This document shows, piece after piece, positions 1-4,533 of a stretch of DNA of 5,877 bases. Numbering within the stretch: position 1 is the first letter of the stretch; each line of letters starts with the position of its first letter. The DNA lies in the NCBI GenBank assembly GCA_903643055.1, contig CAHJWV010000023.1, positions 1 through 5,877 of the forward strand, written 5' to 3'. Below the pieces are notes generated by a model, which was not told the DNA's origin, made no database searches, and saw nothing but the letters and a program-made list of their open reading frames with translations. Origin of the DNA: Burkholderiales bacterium (GTDB lineage: Bacteria > Pseudomonadota > Gammaproteobacteria > Burkholderiales > Burkholderiaceae). The position numbers and the translations under genes were made by a program.

Positions 1-153
1 GCGCGGCGCAGGCGCATCGGGCGCGCGTTGCGCCGGCAAGCTGCGCTTCATGCCTGAGGTGCCACCGCCGCCAAAGCGCTTCGCATCGGCTGCAGGCGCC
101 AGCATCGCCAAGCTCAGTACGGCCACACTCAAACTCACCCAAAAGCGTTTCAT
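1..153 (-). CDS. Exported protein, N-terminal fragment, resembling Tim44-like domain proteins
   Basis: Fifty-one codons are visible before the gene runs off the left edge. The ATG at 153 is preceded by a strong Shine-Dalgarno (GGAGG at 167-163, 9-base spacing). An in-frame ATG at 162 touches that Shine-Dalgarno and is therefore rejected. The product starts MKRF, has a hydrophobic core at residues 5-19 and an A-D-A signal-peptidase-like site near residue 24, then K-R-F-G-G-G-G-T-S-G-M-K-R. This 'signal peptide, K/R-x-GGG, G-M-x-R, then Pro/Ala-rich' opening is how many betaproteobacterial Tim44-like domain proteins begin. Those are membrane-associated or periplasmic proteins of unclear role, with the Tim44 domain at the C terminus, here outside the window. 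The family call rests on the N-terminal style alone. Export is well supported. It lies 187 bases downstream of the MFS gene on the same strand. Confidence 0.6.
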   Translation of the reverse strand, partial: MKRFWVSLSVAVLSLAMLAPAADAKRFGGGGTSGMKRSLPAQRAPDAPAPR

Positions 154-255
154 CAGATTCATCCTCCAGCAGGCGATTGCTCATGCCACATGAATGCGGC
201 GAGACCGATGAACGAGTCACCGGCAGCACTGGAGTTGGGGGCAACCGGGCCAATT

Positions 256-279
256 ACAAGTCAGATACACAAGTCAGAT
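256..279. repeat. 11-bp direct repeat, period 13
   Basis: ACAAGTCAGAT occurs at 256-266 and again at 269-279, two bases apart. It lies in the 187-base gap between the MFS gene and the exported-protein gene at 153-1, about 100 bases upstream of the latter's start. A 13-base period is a little more than one helical turn, so paired regulator half-sites are possible. A TGTAAT that could serve as a -10 overlaps the edge of the copy nearer the gene on the minus strand, but no good -35 accompanies it. Confidence 0.55.
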
Positions 280-340
280 CCAGCCCGCCTCAGCGCAAGC
301 CTCTGGCAAGCCCCTCGAAACAACCCAGCCTGTCATCGAC

Positions 341-1582
341 TCAAGCAGGCTCAGAAAGTTGCTGCCGTCGCGCCAAAGCAGGAAATAACTTCATCCACAA
401 GCCCGCGACGAGCAAGGTGCCGACACCGCCCATCAGTACCGAGCCGACCGGCCCGAGCAGCGCGGCGGTGGTGCCCGATTCGAATTCCCCCAGCTGATTC
501 GATGCGCCGATGAAGATCGAGTTGACTGCGCTGACGCGGCCCCGCATGCCATCGGGCGTTTCCAGCTGCACCAGCGATTGCCGGATCACGACGCTGACCA
601 TGTCGGCCGCGCCGCTGACGGCCAGCGCGAACAGCGACACCAGAAAAATCGTCGATGCCGCAAAGGCGAGCTGCGCCAGTCCAAAGACCGCCACCGAGGC
701 CAGCATCACGTGGCCGACGCGGCGCGTGATCGGCCAGCGCGTCAGCACAATCGACATGCCCAACGCGCCCACGGCCGGCGCGCCTCGCAGCAGCCCCAGC
801 CCCCACGGGCCGACATGCAGCACATCCTTGGCGAAGATCGGCAGCAGCGCGGTCGCGCCCCCCAGCAGCACGGCAAACAGATCGAGGGAAATCGCGCCCA
901 GCACCACGGGTCGGTTCCAGATGAAGCGCGCACCGGCCAATACGATCTCCAGCGTCACCGGCTCCTTAGGCGGCGGCACATGGGGATGGCCGATGCTCAT
1001 GAAAAACGCGACCGCGATGCCGAAAATCGCGGTGCACACCGCATACACCACCGACGCACCGGCGACATAGATGAAGCCGCCGAGCGCCGGCCCGCCGATG
1101 ATTGCCACCTGCATGCCTACCGAGCTAAAGGCAAGCGCGCGCGGCAACACATTGATCGGCACCAGCGACGGCACCAGCGCCTGCTGCGCCGGCATCTGGA
1201 AGGCCTTCGCGCAACCCAGCACCACCGACATCACCAGCAGCCAATCGCGGCTGGCCCAATGCTCGTACGTGGCGGCCACCAGCACCAGGCCAATCGCGCC
1301 TTGGGCCGCCATGCACAGCGCCAACACGCGGGTGCGGTCATAACGATCGGCGACATGCCCGGCCACCAGCGTCAACAGCAGCGCCGGCAGGAACTGGAAC
1401 AGGCCGACCAGGCCCAGATCCCAGGCGCTCTGCGTCAGCTCGTACATCTGCCAACCCACCGCGACCATCAGCATCTGATTGGCGGTGGTCGCTGCCAGGC
1501 GGCCATACCAAAAGAGCATGAACGGACGAAAGCGCAGCAGGGAAGCGGCGGTCACGGGAGAGGCCAACGAAGGAGACGACAT
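341..1582 (-). CDS. MFS transporter, EntS/MFS_3-type exporter
   Basis: This is a 413-residue integral inner-membrane protein of the major facilitator superfamily, likely a proton-driven exporter; the substrate cannot be read from sequence. Hydrophobic segments fill the chain in two halves: about 20-200, a hydrophilic loop at 200-215 (HPHVPPPKEP), then 225-400. The cytoplasmic loop after the second helix carries the classic MFS motif A (G75-H-V-A-D79-R-Y-D-R-T-R-V). The stretch around 347-370 (RGRVSAVNSIFIGASNQLGE) is typical of the enterobactin-exporter-like MFS_3/DHA3 group. Length (about 400-420) matches the family. The ATG at 1582 has no clear Shine-Dalgarno, but no better in-frame start is visible and the protein begins normally for the family. 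It is 258 bases downstream of rsgA on the same strand, so it is probably transcribed separately. Siderophore or drug export would be a guess. Confidence 0.9.
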   Translation of the reverse strand: MSSPSLASPVTAASLLRFRPFMLFWYGRLAATTANQMLMVAVGWQMYELTQSAWDLGLVGLFQFLPALLLTLVAGHVADRYDRTRVLALCMAAQGAIGLVLVAATYEHWASRDWLLVMSVVLGCAKAFQMPAQQALVPSLVPINVLPRALAFSSVGMQVAIIGGPALGGFIYVAGASVVYAVCTAIFGIAVAFFMSIGHPHVPPPKEPVTLEIVLAGARFIWNRPVVLGAISLDLFAVLLGGATALLPIFAKDVLHVGPWGLGLLRGAPAVGALGMSIVLTRWPITRRVGHVMLASVAVFGLAQLAFAASTIFLVSLFALAVSGAADMVSVVIRQSLVQLETPDGMRGRVSAVNSIFIGASNQLGEFESGTTAALLGPVGSVLMGGVGTLLVAGLWMKLFPALARRQQLSEPA

Positions 1583-1717
1583 GAGACTCGAGGCCGTTGG
1601 CCATCCCGGGGCAGAGACGATGCGGCGCGGTGAAGGGTAAACACTGATGTTACGGTGGGCCAGGCATTTGGGCGCCGGGCTTCTCGCAAGGCAATGTTTC
1701 GATCAGGGCGAGGCGGC

Positions 1718-1745
1718 GCCGAAAGTTGGGGCTCCAACCTTCGGC
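1718..1745 (-). terminator. 12-bp hairpin downstream of rsgA, no U-tract
   Basis: The arms 1718-1729 and 1734-1745 enclose the 4-base loop GGCT. In the plus-strand transcript one position is an A-C mismatch. In the minus-strand transcript the same position is a G-U wobble, so the stem is continuous at 12 bp only on the strand that carries rsgA and the MFS gene. It starts about 95 bases after the rsgA stop and lies about 136 bases before the MFS start. No U-run follows, so it may be a 3'-end-stabilising or Rho-assisted hairpin, or a 5'-UTR element of the MFS mRNA. Confidence 0.35.
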
Positions 1746-1750
1746 CTTTC

Positions 1751-1780
1751 ATCGGCACCCATCGGCATCCATCGGCAGCG
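1751..1780. repeat. Three tandem 10-bp repeats (ATCGGCAYCC)
   Basis: Three head-to-tail 10-bp units lie in the gap between rsgA and the MFS gene: ATCGGCACCC, ATCGGCATCC and ATCGGCAGCG. The first seven bases are identical in all three. They directly abut the 1718-1745 hairpin. The 10-base period places each unit on the same helix face, compatible with clustered protein-binding sites, but simple slippage would give the same picture. Confidence 0.6.
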
Positions 1781-1840
1781 ACCGGCGTTCAGGACCTGCA
1801 TCGACCTCTCTCCTCTCGAACGCCTGCCGACTCTCGTCAA

Positions 1841-2977
1841 TCACCCCTCCCCGCGCTTGAGCCGCAGCGAGGTGCGCGCTTCGCGGCCCCGCGCCTTCCA
1901 TTGCGCCAATTGCTCGCGCCGCTCCATCACGCTCAGCGTGTCGCGCCTCACCTCGCGCAGCAGCTTGTGGTAGTTGCGCAAACGGTCCGGCGGCACACCG
2001 GCGCGCACCGCGCAACCCGGCTCGTCATGGTGCTTGCAATCACGGAACCGGCATTGCTGCGCCAGTTGCCCGATGTCATCGAAGCTCGCGGCGAGCGCGC
2101 TTTCGTCGGCGTCTGGCCGCAACGTGCGCAAGCCAGGCGTGTCGATCACGCAAGCGCCGCCAGGCAGGCGATGCAGCGAGCGCGAGGTCGTCGTGTGCTT
2201 GCCGCGGCTGTCGTGGCTGCGCACGGCGCCGGTGTCTTGCAAGGGCGCACGCGCCAGCGCATTGGTCAGCGTCGATTTGCCGGCGCCCGACGAGCCGAGC
2301 AGCACCACCGTCTGGCCGGCGCCGAGGTAAGCGTCGAGCGTGCGCGTCGTCTCGGGCGCCATGCCATTGACCGCGATCACATCGATCTGCGCCGAGATGC
2401 GCCCACGCAGCTCGGCGACCGCGCGCTGCACCGCCGCCGGCCCGGCTTCATCGGCCTTGGTCAGCACGACGACCGGCGTCACGCCCTGGCCTTGCACCAG
2501 GGCGAGAAATCGCTCGAGCCGGCGCGGGTTGAAGTCATCGTCCAGGCCCATCACGAGCAAGGCAGTGTCGACATTGCTGACCACCGGGTGGCGGCGGCCA
2601 TCGGCATCGCGACGTGCGATGTGTGAGAGCGGTCGAATGCGCTCATGCACCCAGGCATCGCCATGAGCATCGCGCACGGCAATCACCCAGTCGCCCACTG
2701 CAACGGCGGTGTCGTCTTCGGCCAGCAAGCGCACGAGCCGAGGCAGCAACCGTGCGCCCGCCTCTGTATGGCCATCGTGCAACTGCACCGTCTCGCGATG
2801 CACTTCAGTGACGCGGGCCAACACGCGGGGCGTTGTCGCCGTCGCCGCCTCGGCGGCGTCCGACTCCGGAATGGGTTGGGAACAGATGGCCACCAGGGCC
2901 ATCGCAGGGGTCAAACCGACCGAGCGCAAGCGCTCGACATCCATTTCAATCATGGTGAGATCTGTCTTCCATCGCAT
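1841..2977 (-). CDS. rsgA: Ribosome small subunit-dependent GTPase A
   Basis: RsgA (YjeQ/EngC) is a cytoplasmic GTPase that binds the 30S subunit, checks late 16S rRNA maturation and releases RbfA. The 378-residue product shows the full family layout. An N-terminal OB-fold region lies at about 50-120. The circularly permuted GTPase has G4 (TKAD, 173-176) ahead of the P-loop (G228-SSGAGKS-T236), the switch stretch RGKHTTTSR (258-266) and G3 (DTPG, 279-282). The C-terminal zinc site is C309-x4-C314-x-H316-x5-C322, followed by a basic, helical tail. Start is uncertain: the frame opens at ATG 2977, which has no Shine-Dalgarno. ATG 2953 (residue 9, M-I-E-M-D) has GGAAG 12 bases upstream and fits the usual N terminus (MxxxDxxxLRxxGLTP) better. 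This is the longer RsgA form; some Burkholderiales also carry a shorter copy of about 300 residues. An intrinsic-terminator-like element lies just upstream (see 3004-3027). Confidence 0.95.
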   Translation of the reverse strand: MRWKTDLTMIEMDVERLRSVGLTPAMALVAICSQPIPESDAAEAATATTPRVLARVTEVHRETVQLHDGHTEAGARLLPRLVRLLAEDDTAVAVGDWVIAVRDAHGDAWVHERIRPLSHIARRDADGRRHPVVSNVDTALLVMGLDDDFNPRRLERFLALVQGQGVTPVVVLTKADEAGPAAVQRAVAELRGRISAQIDVIAVNGMAPETTRTLDAYLGAGQTVVLLGSSGAGKSTLTNALARAPLQDTGAVRSHDSRGKHTTTSRSLHRLPGGACVIDTPGLRTLRPDADESALAASFDDIGQLAQQCRFRDCKHHDEPGCAVRAGVPPDRLRNYHKLLREVRRDTLSVMERREQLAQWKARGREARTSLRLKRGEG

Positions 2978-3003
2978 GAACGCTGCACGTGATCGCGCAG
3001 CGC

Positions 3004-3027
3004 AAAAACCCGGCGCGGCAAAGCCGG
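3004..3027 (-). terminator. Intrinsic-terminator-like hairpin upstream of rsgA
   Basis: Read on the minus strand, stem CCGGC/GCCGG (3027-3023 with 3014-3010) closes an 8-base loop. It is followed by one G and a run of five T (3008-3004), the form of a short intrinsic terminator. The rsgA frame opens at 2977, only 26 bases further on, leaving little room for a separate promoter. It either ends the transcript of the 16-codon ORF or works as an attenuator for rsgA. The stem is short (5 bp), so strength is uncertain. Confidence 0.45.
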
Positions 3028-3098
3028 CGCAAGGCAGATGAGTAGCGAAGGTCGACCGCAGGCGCTGCTGCGCGGCGGGGTCAGATCTCGGAAGGCAG

Positions 3099-3159
3099 GC
3101 GCTTGTTCAAGCGCTCAGGCTGCACAAAGTGTGATGTGCAGCGATCGATTCGGAATCGA
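3099..3159 (-). promoter_or_regulatory. Cluster of three inverted repeats in the rsgA leader
   Basis: Three dyads lie between the 16-codon ORF and rsgA. The first is TCGATTC-G-GAATCGA at 3145-3159, a 7-bp palindrome with one central base, more like a protein operator than an RNA loop. The second is CTGCACA/TGTGCAG at 3120-3126 and 3135-3141, with an 8-base loop. The third is GCGCTTG/CAAGCGC at 3099-3105 and 3108-3114, effectively a 6-bp stem with a 4-base loop. They are spaced by fewer than 10 bases, so a minus-strand transcript would form a chain of stem-loops ahead of the 3004-3027 terminator-like hairpin. No known riboswitch class is recognised. Confidence 0.4.
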
Positions 3160-3166
3160 CGAAGCC

Positions 3167-3217
3167 TCAGGCAGAGCGGGCGGCGACCTGAAGGGGAGCA
3201 ATGTCTGTGCGGGTCAT
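3167..3217 (-). CDS. 16-codon ORF, possible leader peptide upstream of rsgA
   Basis: The frame encodes MTRTDIAPLQVAARSA and then stops. It is supported by a very good Shine-Dalgarno, AAGGAG at 3231-3226, with 8-base spacing to the ATG at 3217, the best ribosome-binding site in this part of the window. The peptide is not hydrophobic and shows no run of one amino acid of the kind used by classical biosynthetic attenuators. It sits 189 bases before the rsgA frame on the same strand, separated from it by hairpins and a terminator-like element. It could be a regulatory leader peptide, an independent small protein, or the intact start of a decayed gene whose later part has shifted frame. I do not recognise it. 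Confidence 0.4.
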   Translation of the reverse strand: MTRTDIAPLQVAARSA

Positions 3218-3235
3218 TGAGTTGTCTCCTTCAGG
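3187..3235 (-). promoter_or_regulatory. Inverted repeat that can sequester the small ORF's Shine-Dalgarno
   Basis: On the minus strand CCTGAAGG (3235-3228) is perfectly complementary to CCTTCAGG (3194-3187), and two more pairs (GA with TC) form after a single mismatch. The left arm includes AAGGAGA, the ribosome-binding site of the 16-codon ORF. The right arm falls in codons 8-11 of that ORF. Folding would hide the ribosome-binding site, with the start codon in the loop of about 30 bases. This is a direct sequence observation; its use in control is inference. Confidence 0.45.
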
Positions 3236-3289
3236 AAAGGTTGCCGGCGCTTGGCCGAGAAAGCCGCTGAATGCGGCTGCAGGGCAGGC

Positions 3290-3318
3290 AGTTTTGCACG
3301 CTCGCCAAGTCGAGTCAA
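3290..3318 (-). promoter_or_regulatory. Weak candidate sigma70 promoter for the rsgA leader
   Basis: On the minus strand a -35-like TTGACT (3318-3313, five of six consensus bases) is followed after 17 bases by AAAACT (3295-3290, three of six). It lies just after the stop of the membrane-protein gene and about 75-100 bases before the 16-codon ORF. The -35 is good and the -10 poor. Between it and the ORF a 6-bp hairpin AGCCGC/GCGGCT (3262-3267, 3273-3278), followed by a short pyrimidine tract, could be a weak terminator for the membrane-protein gene. Confidence 0.2.
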
Positions 3319-3337
3319 TCGGCCGATCGAGATGATT

Positions 3338-3748
3338 TCAGGTCGACGGCGGGAACCCGATCGGTCCCGGCTCAGCCCCGGCTCCATCTCGACTCAATCG
3401 GGCCTGCACATCAGGCACTTCGCGGGCCTCGACATCGACGACATCGCGGTGCCGACTCTGGCCGCGTTCGCCCGGCGCTCGGCGCATACCCGTCCAAGGC
3501 GCACGAGGCACGGCACGGAAGGTCGCAAGCGTCGGCCTGCGGCCACGGATCAAAGCCCAGGCGATGAACGCCACGCCGGCCAACAAGCCGAAGATCAGCA
3601 GCAGCGCAGCGAGGATCAGGCCGAAGCCGACGACAAGCAGGCGAAACACGGTGGTCAACAAGCGGTAAGGAAGTGAGCGGAAAGGAAGGGATTGCAAAAG
3701 ACGCCTCGACGATGGACAGAAAGAAAAAGGCGGCCGGTGAAGCAGCAC
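3338..3748 (-). CDS. Small single-helix membrane protein, uncharacterised
   Basis: The frame holds 136 codons from a GTG at 3748. A long hydrophobic stretch at about residues 37-66 is rich in Leu, Gly, Val and Phe. It is followed at once by R-G-R-R-P-T-L-A-T-F-R (68-78), a positive-inside stop signal, and a hydrophilic tail containing D-V-V-D-V-E-A-R-E-V (102-111). Helix, RGRRP, variable spacer, then VDVEAR-type segment is a pattern I associate with short hypothetical membrane proteins of Burkholderiales; its function is unknown. The first 30 residues (Pro-, Ser- and Arg-rich) look untypical. Internal TTG codons at 3661 and 3658, or GTG at 3649 (residue 34), may be the true start and would begin the protein just before the helix, but none has a Shine-Dalgarno. 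The gene lies 136 bases after the 93-residue gene on the same strand. Confidence 0.6.
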   Translation of the reverse strand: MLLHRPPFSFCPSSRRLLQSLPFRSLPYRLLTTVFRLLVVGFGLILAALLLIFGLLAGVAFIAWALIRGRRPTLATFRAVPRAPWTGMRRAPGERGQSRHRDVVDVEAREVPDVQARLSRDGAGAEPGPIGFPPST

Positions 3749-3749
3749 T

Positions 3750-3762
3750 CCGGATTATCCGG
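3750..3762. promoter_or_regulatory. 13-bp palindrome CCGGAT-T-ATCCGG
   Basis: Two perfect 6-bp arms flank one central base, immediately upstream of the longest start (GTG 3748) of the membrane-protein gene. If the true start is internal, this dyad would fall in the promoter or 5' UTR and could be a small operator. No matching second copy was seen in the window. Confidence 0.3.
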
Positions 3763-3836
3763 CGGCAATGTATCGCTTCGAAGTCCGCACTGTGTCGATT
3801 CGTTGGAGATCGTCGAATGGCATAGGTTCACAGTCG

Positions 3837-3873
3837 GGTCACGCTCACCTTCGATGAAGGTGATGCTGTGACC
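3837..3873 (-). terminator. 16-bp hairpin just after the 93-residue gene
   Basis: Arms 3837-3852 and 3856-3873 pair over 16 bp, with two single-base bulges (3864 and 3867) and a 3-base loop (3853-3855). The innermost 8 bp (TCACCTTC/GAAGGTGA) are perfect. It lies 11 bases beyond the stop of the 93-residue gene, where a terminator is expected, but no U-run follows on the minus strand. It may be a Rho-assisted or mRNA-stabilising 3' hairpin. Confidence 0.45.
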
Positions 3874-3884
3874 TGGCGAGCCTC

Positions 3885-4166
3885 TCATCCCGGGCGGCGC
3901 GCTGCGCTGCGTGCCTGGGCCAGCTTCAGCTCGTCGAATGCATCGCGGCGGCCCGTCACCACGACCATCGGCAATTGGATCACCGGCAGCTCTTGCGCCA
4001 GCATGGCTTCACGGCTGGCTGTCACCATCACTTGCGGCATCAACACCACGGCGGCTTGGACATCGATCGGCGCGACCAATGAGTGTGCGTTCATCACTTG
4101 AAAACCTACGCCCAGCGCGGCGAGGATCAGGGCGGCGGGCATCAGGCGGCGGGTCATCGTGTTCAT
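3885..4166 (-). CDS. Small exported protein with duplicated V-x-V-T-x-x-R motif
   Basis: The product has 93 residues. The ATG at 4166 is secured by AAGGAG at 4178-4173, 6 bases upstream. Residues 1-28 look like a signal peptide: basic start M-T-R-R, hydrophobic core about 9-23, A-H-S near 27-29. The mature part carries the same short motif twice, M-P-Q-V-M-V-T-A-S-R-E (43-53) and L-P-M-V-V-V-T-G-R-R-D (65-75), then a polar, basic tail. The V-V-V-T-G-x-R string is what follows the signal peptide in many TonB-dependent receptors, but this protein is far too short to be one and no barrel follows. Small exported proteins with one such motif seem common in Burkholderiales; their role is unknown. 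It is divergent from the glycoside hydrolase gene, with about 340 bases between them. Export and the duplication are clear; function is not. Confidence 0.75.
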   Translation of the reverse strand: MNTMTRRLMPAALILAALGVGFQVMNAHSLVAPIDVQAAVVLMPQVMVTASREAMLAQELPVIQLPMVVVTGRRDAFDELKLAQARSAARRPG

Positions 4167-4504
4167 CTCTATCTCCTTGGATTCGGCGGTTCATTTCGTC
4201 GATGAATGCAGTATCGGCAGGCCCTCCCCGGCGTTCCAGCGCATTGCGACGAAACGCCTGCTGCGGCGGATGAGCTGCATCCGCGCCTTAAAACTGGCCA
4301 CGGCTTCTCTCAAAGCCTCATTCACGCCACGCCTCGGGTTTTCACCGGCCGACCCGGCGATGCACTCTGCGCCGCATAAAACCATGCGCCTCAACCCAAG
4401 CACCGCAAGCCGCCGCCGCCCAGGAAGCACTGGCCTCACGACCGCAAAGATGCAGGCTCGCGTGGAAAAAATCACTCGCAAAACAAACCCTGACAGTTTT
4501 CCAG
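4167..4504. other. Divergent intergenic region
   Basis: This is the spacer between the minus-strand 93-residue gene and the promoter of the glycoside hydrolase. The glycosidase frame stays open backwards through it to 4159, but codon use lacks the GC-rich third positions of the real genes, and the GTG at 4159 overlaps the neighbour's start codon. I therefore read it as non-coding. It holds a perfect 7-bp hairpin GCGGATG/CATCCGC (4266-4272, 4278-4284). Base composition becomes A-rich after about 4445, as promoter DNA often is. I see no convincing promoter for the 93-residue gene. Confidence 0.5.
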
Positions 4505-4533
4505 TTGGATCGATGGAACCGATTCCATACATT
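4505..4533 (+). promoter_or_regulatory. Candidate sigma70 promoter of the glycoside hydrolase gene
   Basis: TTGGAT (4505-4510) and TACATT (4528-4533) are separated by exactly 17 bp, with three and four of six consensus bases. The DNA just upstream is A-rich. Transcription would start near 4540. A LacI-type palindrome occupies the spacer, which strengthens the promoter reading. If this is right, any translation start at or before 4533 is excluded for this transcript, including ATG 4513, and that leaves the CDS without an obvious start codon. Confidence 0.4.
4513..4528. promoter_or_regulatory. LacI/GalR-family operator-like palindrome
   Basis: ATGGAACCGATTCCAT has 6-bp perfect arms around CCGA, with the central CG of LacI-family operators. 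Every base fits the WTGNAANCGNWNNCAW consensus known for CcpA-type LacI-family regulators. It lies entirely between the candidate -35 and -10, a classical repression position. Proteobacterial LacI-family regulators of sugar and glycan genes use closely similar sites. No LacI-family gene is in the window. Confidence 0.55.

Noticed and set aside
327..351. 6-bp hairpin overlapping the MFS stop codon, followed by a T-rich stretch on the minus strand
   Set aside because: The loop is 13 bases and the T-run is broken (GGGTTGTTT). It is too weak to call a terminator.
578..1633. Long plus-strand open frame (351 codons) opposite the MFS gene
   Set aside because: The translation is His/Arg/Gln-rich low-complexity, typical of the antisense of a GC-rich gene. 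The minus strand encodes a clear 413-residue transporter.
1655..2626. Long plus-strand open frame (323 codons) opposite rsgA
   Set aside because: It has Arg/Ala/His-rich shadow composition, while RsgA on the other strand has all family motifs.
3076..3160. Second reading frame after the 16-codon ORF (…HFVQPERLNKRLPSEI) as a frameshifted continuation
   Set aside because: The frame stays open to a stop near 3083-3081, but it has no start codon of its own upstream and codon use is not gene-like, so a decayed or frameshifted gene cannot be supported.
3038..3220. Plus-strand open frame of 60 codons across the rsgA leader
   Set aside because: It has no Shine-Dalgarno and mixed codon use, and it overlaps the better supported minus-strand small ORF and dyads.
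3251..3676. Plus-strand open frame of 141 codons opposite the small membrane protein
   Set aside because: The composition is hydrophilic and Gln/Arg-rich with no recognisable motif. The minus strand shows a coherent membrane helix with a positive-inside flank.
4159..4512. N-terminal extension of the hydrolase frame back to GTG 4159
   Set aside because: It overlaps the start of the divergent gene, lacks GC-rich third positions, has no signal peptide or Shine-Dalgarno, and runs through the promoter/operator.
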